From Gammaproteobacteria bacterium (GTDB lineage Bacteria > Pseudomonadota > Gammaproteobacteria > HK1): 64,000 nt of DNA. The DNA is taken from contig JAJFJV010000019.1 in assembly GCA_021773635.1 (NCBI GenBank), forward strand, positions 310,001 through 374,000. Direction: 5' to 3'. How positions within the stretch are numbered: the first letter of the stretch is position 1; each line of letters starts with the position of its first letter. Positions 56,593 to 64,000 of the stretch are shown here, one piece after another. Under the pieces are notes generated by a model, which was not told the origin of the DNA, ran no database searches, and worked only from the letters and a program-made list of their open reading frames with translations. Both the position numbers and the translations under genes were made by a program.

Positions 56593-59222
56593 AGCTGCTC
56601 GCCAAGCTCCGCCACCGGCGCCGTTTCTGTATCAGATACCATCAGTTCATTTACAGGGCCGGTAGGCAGGGTGACCACGGCGCAGGTGCCCTTCATCTCC
56701 CCCGACCTCAACACAATATCTCCACCATGCTGGTCGAGGATGCGTTTGACAATGGCGAGACCCAGTCCGGTACCCGAGGCGCGGGTAGTAAAGAACGGAT
56801 CGAACAGCTGCTCCTGCAAACCTGGGTCGATGCCCCGCCCGTTATCACAGATGTCCACCTGAATTCTGGATCCCGCAGGGGCCAATTCCAGGCGCGTGTG
56901 AATACTGACCTGAGCTTGCCCCCGCGCAATCCCCTCCGTTGCCTGGGCGGCATTAATAATGAGATTCGAGAACACCTGCCGTAGCTTGGTACTGTCTCCG
57001 TGCAGCGTCGGGAGCCCGGGGCGAAAATGGGTGACCACCTCAACCCCATATTCATCAATACGCTTCTGGGCCAGGCTGATGGCCGTCTCCATGAGCTTGT
57101 CGATGGCAATCCATTCGGGCTTGAGGGCATCGGGCCGCGAGTAGGTCAACAGATCGGCGAGGATATCCTCCATGTAGCGCACCCGTTCCAGCGCGATCTG
57201 GTGCAGCTCGTGCTCATCGCCTCCCCACTCCCCTGCCGGTTTCCTTCCCAGCATCTGTAACGTCATCTTGATAGACGATAACGGGTTGCGCAGATCATGG
57301 GCAATCATCGAAGCCGCCTGACCCATGGCCGCCAGCGCCCGTGACCGAAGCAGCTGCTGATTGCGAGCCTCCACTTCCTGCTCCAGACGCTTGCGCTCGG
57401 TGATGTCCTCCTTGACTGCCACAAAGTGGGTGATTTCACCATCCGCAGCACGCACGGCCGAGATGGATGCAGTTTCCCAGTAAAGCTCGCCGTTTTTTTT
57501 CCGGTTCTGGAACTCGCCGCGCCACTCGCCGCCGGCGGAGATGGTTTCCCACAATTCACGGTATTCGTCCGCGCTGGTGTTCTCCGACTTGAGCATATTC
57601 GGATTTTTGCCAATCACCTCTTCCGGCATATAACCGGTCAGGCGGGCGAACTTGGGATTGACGTACTCGATGATGCCATCCCGGCTGGTGATCATAACGG
57701 TGCTGGGGCTCTGTTCGACGGCACGTGACAATTGCCGCAACTCCCGCTCGGCACGTTCCTGATCGGTGACATCCTCGCCAATACAGGTAATCCCGGTGGC
57801 CGTGCCTTCCGAACTCAGGGACAGTGTCCGGTTCCAGGAAATCACCAGCCGTTTGCCGCCGCGGGTGAGGATTTCATCCCGGTGCGACGCGGCATACGCC
57901 CCTCCCCGTTCCGGGCTCAGCAACTGCTCCCTGCTCGTAGCCCGTCGCTCAGGCGGTATAAAGGTCTCAAACCAGTCGTGCCCGTATACCTGCTCATGCT
58001 GCCATCCGGTCAGGCGCAGGAGAAAGTCGTTACAAAAGGCAATCTTGCCGTTCATGTCCAGGGTTACGGCGGCCAGCTGCACATTCTCCAGAGTCCTGCG
58101 AAAACGCCGCTCATACTCACGCTCCGCAGCCAGCTGCCGGTGCCGGAGCTGGCTGCGGGCAAGAAATATGGATGCAATCGCCAGCAATGTCAGCATCGTG
58201 GCATAGAGCAGCAGGTTCCGGCGCAGGAAAACAAGCGGTGTCGACTGCAGAACAGCGGGCGACACGTGAGCGATCACCTTCCATTGATAGGGGTCACCGT
58301 TATCAGCAGCGGGCAGCCCCGCATCCGGATTGTGGGCAACCCGGGCCTCCAGCACCGGATGGATGGTAGTAAAAGTAAACAGGCCGCCAGAGTTTAGGAA
58401 CTGCCCCGACTCGGTATTCAGGATCTGCTTCCAGGCCTCGGGATGACGCCGCCCAAAAGTCCGATCATTGTGAAACATGAAGCCCCATTGATCTTCTTCA
58501 CGCGGGCTGCTGAGCCAAAAACCATCGGCATTAACCAGTTCCACATGATCGGCAATGTTGGCGGCAGCTCGCTTGAAATGCCGAATAAGCCGCTGCCCAA
58601 AGTAGTTGAGAAAGACCACGCCTTGCTTTTGTCCGGCGCTATCGAACACCGGCATGGCAAAGCGGATCATCGGTTTTAATGGCCGTTCCACCTGCCCCCC
58701 TTCAACATTCAGGTCCAGCGGTGAAATATAGATCTGGCCACGCCCGGTTCTTAAAGATTCAGAAAAGTAATAGCGCTTCGATTTGTCCTGTAATTCACTG
58801 TCCGACACCGCTCGCACCCGCCCGCCACTATGGTTAACGCGTACGGTCTCCATCCCCGCCTTGTCGATAAACCGGGCTTGGTCATAGAGCTGTTTGTTGC
58901 GGAGAAAAGCCTTGAACTCGGTGGCGATCGGCGCCTTGTGTTGGGCGGCCGGGATTTCAAGCAAGCCGCGCGCCTCGATGTGGCCCGCCAGGAAGCCTAA
59001 ATCTGCAACCACCCCCGCAATATCCGCCCCAATCATCCGTCGCGCCAGGTCGACATTCAGCGTCTCGCTGGCCTCACGGGTAATCCGTGCAGTGCGATAT
59101 TCAGCGAAATAGTGGCTCCCCATTATGACGACAAGCAATGCCGCCAGGGGAATAAAGATACGCAAAAAGCCCTTGCTGAGGCCCCAGGGGAAAAGTTCGG
59201 AGGCTATGGGATCATGGGTCAT
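56589..59222 (-). CDS. Membrane PAS sensor histidine kinase
   Basis: About 877 residues from ATG 59222 (a start at 59288 would add 22 residues). Two membrane segments (about 18-38 and 330-350) bound a double-Cache-like periplasmic sensor. Two PAS domains follow (RFRRTLENVQLAAVTLDMNGKIAFCNDFLLRLTGW and LSRAVEQSPSTVMITSRDGIIEYVNPKFARLTGYMPEEVIGKNPNML), then HisKA with AASMIAHDLRNPLSSIKMTLQML and HATPase with FSNLIINAAQAT, DNGRGIDPG, ASGTGLGLAIV. Partner of the sigma-54 regulator. The ligand is unknown. Confidence 0.93.
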   Translation of the reverse strand: MTHDPIASELFPWGLSKGFLRIFIPLAALLVVIMGSHYFAEYRTARITREASETLNVDLARRMIGADIAGVVADLGFLAGHIEARGLLEIPAAQHKAPIATEFKAFLRNKQLYDQARFIDKAGMETVRVNHSGGRVRAVSDSELQDKSKRYYFSESLRTGRGQIYISPLDLNVEGGQVERPLKPMIRFAMPVFDSAGQKQGVVFLNYFGQRLIRHFKRAAANIADHVELVNADGFWLSSPREEDQWGFMFHNDRTFGRRHPEAWKQILNTESGQFLNSGGLFTFTTIHPVLEARVAHNPDAGLPAADNGDPYQWKVIAHVSPAVLQSTPLVFLRRNLLLYATMLTLLAIASIFLARSQLRHRQLAAEREYERRFRRTLENVQLAAVTLDMNGKIAFCNDFLLRLTGWQHEQVYGHDWFETFIPPERRATSREQLLSPERGGAYAASHRDEILTRGGKRLVISWNRTLSLSSEGTATGITCIGEDVTDQERAERELRQLSRAVEQSPSTVMITSRDGIIEYVNPKFARLTGYMPEEVIGKNPNMLKSENTSADEYRELWETISAGGEWRGEFQNRKKNGELYWETASISAVRAADGEITHFVAVKEDITERKRLEQEVEARNQQLLRSRALAAMGQAASMIAHDLRNPLSSIKMTLQMLGRKPAGEWGGDEHELHQIALERVRYMEDILADLLTYSRPDALKPEWIAIDKLMETAISLAQKRIDEYGVEVVTHFRPGLPTLHGDSTKLRQVFSNLIINAAQATEGIARGQAQVSIHTRLELAPAGSRIQVDICDNGRGIDPGLQEQLFDPFFTTRASGTGLGLAIVKRILDQHGGDIVLRSGEMKGTCAVVTLPTGPVNELMVSDTETAPVAELGEQL

Positions 59223-59361
59223 TATCAAGGCGCCTGAAGCACCCGAACAAGACGGTGGCGATGCAGCCACCGACCACGGGAGTTTCATCTTAGCACGCCC
59301 GAAAAAACCCGCGATTACCTCCGAAACCAGTTGAACAAAATCGACTTTATCAACCTGGGAT

Positions 59362-59382
59362 GATTGAACGATCCGTTCAATC
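59362..59382. promoter_or_regulatory. Perfect 21-bp inverted repeat, candidate activator site
   Basis: GATTGAACG (59362-59370), ATC, CGTTCAATC (59374-59382). It is the only strong palindrome in the divergent region between the kinase and the respiratory genes. It lies 86 bases before the -24/-12-like site and 231 before the next start. NtrC-family activators bind such sites. No T-run follows, so it is not a terminator. Confidence 0.55.
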
Positions 59383-59467
59383 CAACCCCTTTCCCTGATC
59401 AGAAGATGCTTGAGCTGGAAGTTGTATCCGCCTGTTTTGTGACCGTCTTCTCAGTTTTTCGGGAGAT

Positions 59468-59482
59468 TGGCATGCTTCTTGG
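59468..59482 (+). promoter_or_regulatory. Weak sigma-54-like promoter
   Basis: TGGCATGCTTCTTGG matches TGGCAC-N5-TTGC with the GG (-24) in place but G instead of C at the critical -12 GC. It would give a leader of about 130 bases before ATG 59613. Confidence 0.3.
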
Positions 59483-59612
59483 AAGTGACCTTGTATTTAG
59501 GGAACACGTCGCAAGCTCCGGCAAAGAACCGGGCATACACGTGAAGGGTCCCCCGGAACATACGAACTGCAAGCCCGATATAGCGGCCGACCTGATTGAG
59601 GAGATGTTGTTG

Positions 59613-60416
59613 ATGCGAGCTGGAAAATTCCGGAACACCCTGACAGCCGTGGCGGCCTTGTTGCTAGCCCTTCCCATCGTCAGTCATGGCGCCACCTACA
59701 AGGTTGTCGAGGTGGCCGACGGCGGCAGTGTTAAGGGAAAACTCAGCTTTGAGGGTGCGCTTCCGGCCGACGCCATAGAAAAGATCGGCATCACCAAGAA
59801 TCCTGAAGTCTGTGACAAAGACCCAAACAATCCCGGCTACCGGGAGGTCATCTGGATAGATGTAGACAAGGGCGCGCTGCGTGGTGCCTTTGTCTATCTG
59901 GACAAGGTTAAAAAGGGTAAAAAATGGGCGCCGCCAACGGACGGAAAGGATGGGGATTTTCTCGTCAACCAGGAAGGCTGTCGCTTTCGACCCTGGGCCC
60001 AGGTAGTCAAGCCGGGCAACCTGGTAATCAGAAACAGCGACAAGGGTGTATTGCACAACATTAATACCCGCGAGCTCATCGGCGTCGAGAAAAAACGCAA
60101 ACCCATCAAGCGCACCATGTTCAACTTTGGCCAGCCGGACCCGGGTGATATCGAGCAGGAACTCAAACCCCGGCGCTCAGCGCATATCTCCGTTAACTGT
60201 GAGGCCCATAACTTCATGTTTGCCTACATGATGGCCCCCAAGCATCCCTATGCAGTGGTGGTCAAGGAAGACGGTAGCTATTCCATCGACAACATCCCGC
60301 CAGGCAAGTACACCCTCAAAGCCTGGCACCCCAGGCTCGGAGTGAAGAAGGCCAAGATCACCGTCCCGGCCAAGGGCTCGGTGGAGAACAATTTCGTATT
60401 TTCCGCGAAGAAATGA
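59613..60416 (+). CDS. Periplasmic cupredoxin-like protein with regulatory-like C-terminal domain
   Basis: 267 residues from the ATG at 59613; GAGGAG 9 bases before it and the signal peptide MRAGKFRNTLTAVAALLLALP support this start over the longer frame. Putative type-1-copper ligands: His in VLHNINTREL, and Cys-x2-His with a following Met in VNCEAHNFMFAYMMAP. The C-terminus (SYSIDNIPPGKYTLKAWHPRLGVKKAKITVP) resembles a carboxypeptidase-regulatory or CNA-B fold. The layout is that of methylamine-utilisation plastocyanin-like proteins. It may carry electrons for the enzymes encoded downstream (inferred). Confidence 0.75.
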   Translation: MRAGKFRNTLTAVAALLLALPIVSHGATYKVVEVADGGSVKGKLSFEGALPADAIEKIGITKNPEVCDKDPNNPGYREVIWIDVDKGALRGAFVYLDKVKKGKKWAPPTDGKDGDFLVNQEGCRFRPWAQVVKPGNLVIRNSDKGVLHNINTRELIGVEKKRKPIKRTMFNFGQPDPGDIEQELKPRRSAHISVNCEAHNFMFAYMMAPKHPYAVVVKEDGSYSIDNIPPGKYTLKAWHPRLGVKKAKITVPAKGSVENNFVFSAKK

Positions 60417-60438
60417 CAGATAGTCAGGAGGAACGGTC

Positions 60439-61596
60439 GTGAGGAACCAAATCAGACAGGCACCCCCATGGCGCTCGGCTTTAATGACCGCACTGGTGGC
60501 CGTATCGATTGCAATACTCCCCGGATTTGCCAGCGCCGGCGACTACCCCGCACTGGGCCCCCTGGCAGCAAAAAAGGCCCCCAAATCTGCCCTCGTAGAG
60601 ATGGGGAAACGGCTGTTCTTTGATGCCCGAATGTCGGGCGATGGCGCCATCAGCTGCGCCACCTGCCACCATCCCAAACAGGGCTTCACCCGACAGAAAG
60701 ATGAGGACGGCAAACCCATGGTGCTGTCCGATGCCTATCCGGGCACCAAGCACTACCGCAACGCCCCCACCCTCATCAATACCATCTATAAGGCGGACTT
60801 TGCCGATGCCGGCTGGTCCTGGGATGGGCACATGGGGGCCAACCTTAACGACGTGGTACGCAACGAGATCACCGAGACCATGATCCTGAACCTGGACATG
60901 CGCCTGATGCACGAGCGCATGAAACAGGACCCGGTGTACGTGAAGATGTGCAAGCAAAACTTCAACGGCGAATGCAGCTCCGGCAAGGGCCGCAAGGCGC
61001 TGGTGGCTTTTGTGCAAACCCTGGTGTCCCGGGATGCACCCTTCGATAAGGGCAAGTTATCGAAGGCAGCCAAGCGTGGCCGCAAGCTGTTTGAAGGCAA
61101 GGCCGGCTGCATCCAGTGTCACAACGGCCCCTACCTCTCCGATGGCAAGCCCCATAACACCGGAGTCGACGAGAACTTCGATGTCTTCAAGAATCCGTTG
61201 CGCCACATCACCTTGCGCGCCGTAACCACCAACCACGGCGTACCCAAGGCGGATATCTGGCGCCGGGATGTGGGTTACTTCCTGGTGAGTAAAAACTACG
61301 CCGATGTGGGCAAGTTCATCACCCCCACCCTGCGTGAACTCAAATACACCGCCCCCTATATGCACAACGGGATGATCGCCACCCTCGACGCGGTGGTGGA
61401 GTTCTATAACCAGGGCGGGGGGCACGATGACCCGCTGGCCACCGAATTGAAGCCATTGAAGCTCAAGGCAAAAGAGAAGAAGGATCTGGTGGCCTTTCTG
61501 AAGAGCCTGAGCAGCGCCAAGCCAGTCACGGTGGAGCCGGTCAAGGTGCCGCAGAAATATAAACCCATCGCGAACTGGGCAAGCACACACAATTAG
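60439..61596 (+). CDS. Di-haem cytochrome c peroxidase-like protein (IdrP-type)
   Basis: 385 residues, GTG start with AGGAGG 7-8 bases upstream, signal peptide to about ASAGD. Two haem c motifs: CATCHHPKQGF near residue 75 and CIQCHNGPYLSDG near residue 228. The sequences between carry the CcpA/MauG-type blocks (KHYRNAPTLINTIYKADFADAGWSWDGHMGANLND, TPTLRELKYTAPYMHNG). In iodate-reducing bacteria two such peroxidases, IdrP1 and IdrP2, accompany iodate reductase. The gene precedes a second copy after 11 bases. Confidence 0.88.
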   Translation: MRNQIRQAPPWRSALMTALVAVSIAILPGFASAGDYPALGPLAAKKAPKSALVEMGKRLFFDARMSGDGAISCATCHHPKQGFTRQKDEDGKPMVLSDAYPGTKHYRNAPTLINTIYKADFADAGWSWDGHMGANLNDVVRNEITETMILNLDMRLMHERMKQDPVYVKMCKQNFNGECSSGKGRKALVAFVQTLVSRDAPFDKGKLSKAAKRGRKLFEGKAGCIQCHNGPYLSDGKPHNTGVDENFDVFKNPLRHITLRAVTTNHGVPKADIWRRDVGYFLVSKNYADVGKFITPTLRELKYTAPYMHNGMIATLDAVVEFYNQGGGHDDPLATELKPLKLKAKEKKDLVAFLKSLSSAKPVTVEPVKVPQKYKPIANWASTHN

Positions 61597-61607
61597 AGGA
61601 CAAAGCG

Positions 61608-62828
61608 ATGAAAGCAATCACAAAACTATCCAGTGTGCTGCTCGCGAGCTTTGTTTTGGCGACCATCAGCACGAACGTTCTGGCCGAAGGCGACCCGGAC
61701 AAGGATCCGGCACTGGCACCTTTGCCACCGGTACCGACGCCGCCGGACAATCCCATCACCAAGGCGAAATCCGAGCTCGGCAAGCTGTTGTTTTTCGACC
61801 CGAAACTCACCGGTGATGCCAGCCTATCCTGCGCCGACTGTCACGACCCGAAACAGGGCTTTGGCACCAACGAACCCATCTCCCGGGGTTATCCGGGCAC
61901 GGTCCACTGGCGTAATGCCCACACCGCCGTCAACAGCGGCTATCTGGCGAAACTGTTCTGGCAGGGAAATGTCGGGAGCCTGGAGAAGCAGGCACCCACG
62001 GCCAATAAGGGTGCGCTGGCCGGCAACGGCGAGAACGACGTGATGGAGGCACGGCTGCGGCAGACGCCCTACTACATCAAGGCTTTCAAGGAGGTTTATG
62101 GGACAAGGCTGCCCAACATGGGCGATGCCTGGATGGCCATCGCCACCTTCGAGCGTGACATGCTCACCCAAAAGAACACACCGCTGGATCGTTACCTGAA
62201 GGGCGACAAAAAGGCTTTGTCAAAAGACGCCGTCGCCGGCATGAAGCTGTTTACCGGCAAGGCCAATTGCATCGAGTGTCACAACGGTCCGATGCTCTCG
62301 GACGAAAAGTACTACAACCTCGGCCTGCCACGCCCGCCAGAGTTCGAGGAGTCCGGCATGAATCAAATCGCCTACCGCTGGGAGAATTACGCCAAGGGCG
62401 TGTACGAGAAACGTTATCGGGAATGGAAGGACGATGCCGGGGTGTATTACACCACCAAGCGCATCAAGGATGCCGGCAAGTTCCGCACCCAGCCGCTGCG
62501 CTATCTCGCCTACACGGCCCCCTATATGCACGCGGGCCAGTTCTTCACCCTCGAAGAGGTGGTGGATTTCTATAACGAAGGCGGTGGTGAAAACCAGTTC
62601 ACCAAGCAATACGGCAACAAAACCAAGATTCTCAAACCCCTGAACCTCAACGACGAGGAGAAGGAGGCTTTGGTGGCCTTTCTGGAAGAGATCAGTGGCG
62701 AAGAGATCCAGATGGCAATTCCCAAGGTCCCCGGTTACGGAGTGATGCCGGACGTCAAGGGACTCACCCAGAGCAAGGCCAAACGCATCGGTCTTGAGAC
62801 CCACCTGTCCAGCACCGCGAAACGCTAA
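61608..62828 (+). CDS. Second di-haem cytochrome c peroxidase-like protein (IdrP-type)
   Basis: 406 residues, signal peptide ending near VLAEG. Haem motifs CADCHDPKQGFG (near residue 76) and CIECHNGPMLSDEKYYNLGLPRP (near 221). Similar to the gene before it but with different flanks (HWRNAHTAVNSGYLAKLFWQGNVGSLE). The paired arrangement points away from a lone stress peroxidase and towards the iodate-reductase type of cluster. Stop is followed after 13 bases by the Rieske gene with a strong AAAGGAGG. Confidence 0.88.
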   Translation: MKAITKLSSVLLASFVLATISTNVLAEGDPDKDPALAPLPPVPTPPDNPITKAKSELGKLLFFDPKLTGDASLSCADCHDPKQGFGTNEPISRGYPGTVHWRNAHTAVNSGYLAKLFWQGNVGSLEKQAPTANKGALAGNGENDVMEARLRQTPYYIKAFKEVYGTRLPNMGDAWMAIATFERDMLTQKNTPLDRYLKGDKKALSKDAVAGMKLFTGKANCIECHNGPMLSDEKYYNLGLPRPPEFEESGMNQIAYRWENYAKGVYEKRYREWKDDAGVYYTTKRIKDAGKFRTQPLRYLAYTAPYMHAGQFFTLEEVVDFYNEGGGENQFTKQYGNKTKILKPLNLNDEEKEALVAFLEEISGEEIQMAIPKVPGYGVMPDVKGLTQSKAKRIGLETHLSSTAKR

Positions 62829-62841
62829 AGGAGGCGACCCC

Positions 62842-63393
62842 ATGCCTAGCAAACAAGACAAGACGCCGTCGAAATCGGGCTGCATGAGTCGCAGAGCCTT
62901 CCTGTTCCGCAGCAGCGCGGTAGTCGGGGGAACGGTGGTACTCACCCATATTCCCGGGATGGAGGGTGAGGCCCTGGCGGCCGAGATAGCCCGCTACCCG
63001 CGGATGCTGATTGGCAAACTGAGCCAGCTCAAGGTGGATAAGCCGGTTGCATTTAACTATCCGGACAAGGGCGCCAACTCCCAGAGCCTGCTGGTCAAGC
63101 TCAGTGCCGAGGCCGGCGGTGGCATCAGCCCCAAACACAACGTGGTGGCCTTCAACAGCCTGTGCACCCATATGGGTGGCCTTATGGGTGCCACCTACAA
63201 GCCGGCGGATCAGGTCCTTGGGCCTTGCCCCCTGCACCAGTCCACCTTTGACCTTACCCGTCACGGCATGGTCGTCAGTGGCCATGCCACCGAGAGTCTG
63301 CCTCAGGTCCTGCTGGAACTGGACGGCGACAAAATCTACGCGGTTGGCATGCTCGGCCTGATTTATGGCCGCCACGACAACCTCAAAAGCTAG
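62842..63393 (+). CDS. Rieske small subunit of arsenite-oxidase-family enzyme (AioB/IdrB-like)
   Basis: 183 residues from ATG 62842 with AAAGGAGG before it. A twin-arginine signal (SRRAFLFRSSAVVGGT) predicts Tat export. The 2Fe-2S ligands are CTHMG and CPLHQSTFDL. The positions after each pair are Gly and Leu, so the disulfide cysteines of high-potential Rieske proteins are absent. It is immediately followed by the large subunit, the usual order for this family. IdrB and AioB both fit. Confidence 0.9.
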   Translation: MPSKQDKTPSKSGCMSRRAFLFRSSAVVGGTVVLTHIPGMEGEALAAEIARYPRMLIGKLSQLKVDKPVAFNYPDKGANSQSLLVKLSAEAGGGISPKHNVVAFNSLCTHMGGLMGATYKPADQVLGPCPLHQSTFDLTRHGMVVSGHATESLPQVLLELDGDKIYAVGMLGLIYGRHDNLKS

Positions 63394-63408
63394 CGGAGGA
63401 TTAGCCCC

Positions 63409-64000
63409 ATGGCAGACTCAAACTCCACCCCGTTTTATCATCCGGAAGACAAGGTACCGCTGCCTCCGAAAAATGCCGAGGTACTCACCACTTGCTGTGA
63501 CTACTGTTCCATAGCCTGCGGACTGAAGGTCTATCGCTGGCCGGTGAACAGCCCTGATGGCGGCCCTAAAAAGAGCCAGAACGCCCTCAATCGGAATTAT
63601 CCGTTACGGCCTGGCCAGGGCGGCTGGGTTGGGCCCAATCAGTACACACAGGCGACCCACAAGGGACGGCTGCACAATATCGCCATCGTCGCCGATCACA
63701 AGAGCCGGGTGGTCAATGTGGGCGGTGGACACAGTATTCGTGGTGGCTGTATCGCCCAGAAGGTCTACAACCCGCAAAAACCCACCCAGGATCGGCTACA
63801 GCATCCCATGATCCGCATCAACGACATCCTGATGCCGGTCACCTGGGATTTCGCCCTCGATATCGCCGCTGAGGTCTCCAAACACGTAATAAAAAAACAC
63901 GGCGAGAGCGCCTGGGCACTGAAGTATTACAGCTACCAGTTCTTCGAGAATACCTACGCGCTGACCAAGCTGGCCCTGAAGAGCATCAACACACCGGCCG
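63409..64000 (+). CDS. Molybdopterin large subunit, arsenite-oxidase/iodate-reductase family (AioA/IdrA-like), 3' cut
   Basis: First 197 residues. LTTCCDYCSIACGLKVYRWP provides the C-x2-C-x3-C 3Fe-4S motif of this family, and GGGHSIRGGCIAQKVYNP holds the segment where other DMSO-reductase enzymes have the fourth Cys but AioA has Ser. FENTYALTKLALKSINTPA resembles the AioA block after it. No twin-arginine signal, so it would be co-exported with the Rieske subunit. Whether the substrate is iodate or arsenite cannot be decided from this part. Confidence 0.88.
   Translation, partial: MADSNSTPFYHPEDKVPLPPKNAEVLTTCCDYCSIACGLKVYRWPVNSPDGGPKKSQNALNRNYPLRPGQGGWVGPNQYTQATHKGRLHNIAIVADHKSRVVNVGGGHSIRGGCIAQKVYNPQKPTQDRLQHPMIRINDILMPVTWDFALDIAAEVSKHVIKKHGESAWALKYYSYQFFENTYALTKLALKSINTPA

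Noticed and set aside
60439-64000. Plain arsenite oxidase (aioBA) as the only reading of the operon
   Set aside because: Two linked di-haem peroxidase genes favour the iodate-reductase type. It is kept as an alternative, since the large subunit is cut.

Overview
The window looks like part of a gammaproteobacterial chromosome, probably from a respiratory chemolithotroph of the Chromatiales or a related purple-sulfur-like lineage (inferred from gene families and order; no rRNA is present). The core blocks are all gammaproteobacterial in order: rsmI-lpoA-yraN-dolP, macrodomain-sspBA-petCBA, a degS-like protease, hisCDG-murA-ibaG-mlaBCDEF and secF-secD-yajC-tgt-queA.

Region 1 (1-26,860) is core. 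It holds the end of a diguanylate cyclase, RNase P RNA, envelope genes, the cytochrome bc1 operon, histidine genes, the Mla lipid-transport operon and the Sec/queuosine genes. Three intergenic repeat elements stand out: a pair of hairpins whose arms co-vary, a 226-bp MITE-like element and a pair of short palindromes.

Region 2 (26,939-51,591) is a genomic island of about 24.6 kb inserted in the 3' end of tRNA-Leu(CAA). A tyrosine integrase lies beside attL. A 24-bp direct repeat marks both ends, and TGGGGGTA integrase-arm-like repeats lie at both ends. Inside are an AlpA/replication-like module with iteron-like sites, many gene fragments, a copper/heavy-metal block (two-component system, CopA-type ATPase, YHS proteins, an orphan Rieske protein, a lycopene-cyclase-domain protein and an FAD reductase), a phage terminase fragment and integron cassettes.

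Region 3 (about 43,500-55,030) is rich in integron features and overlaps the island end. At least seven attC-like sites follow genes, and several gene stop codons lie inside the attC. There is no intact integron integrase, only a likely intI remnant near 49.2 kb. Two diverged copies of one leader (49,341-49,474 and 54,864-55,028), in opposite orientation, each precede the first gene of an array, and the arrays face each other across the island's attR. Cassette products include a TIR protein, two proteins with HEPN-like R-x4-H motifs, an HNH nuclease, a DUF6615-like protein and a DUF3883 gene broken by one in-frame stop.

Region 4 (55,186-64,000) is a respiratory locus. A sigma-54-type response regulator and its PAS sensor kinase lie divergent to a cupredoxin-like protein, two di-haem cytochrome c peroxidase-like proteins, a Rieske subunit and the start of an arsenite-oxidase-family molybdenum subunit. 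This gene set matches dissimilatory iodate reductase (IdrP1/P2/B/A) better than plain arsenite oxidase. A perfect inverted repeat and a weak -24/-12-like site lie in the divergent region.
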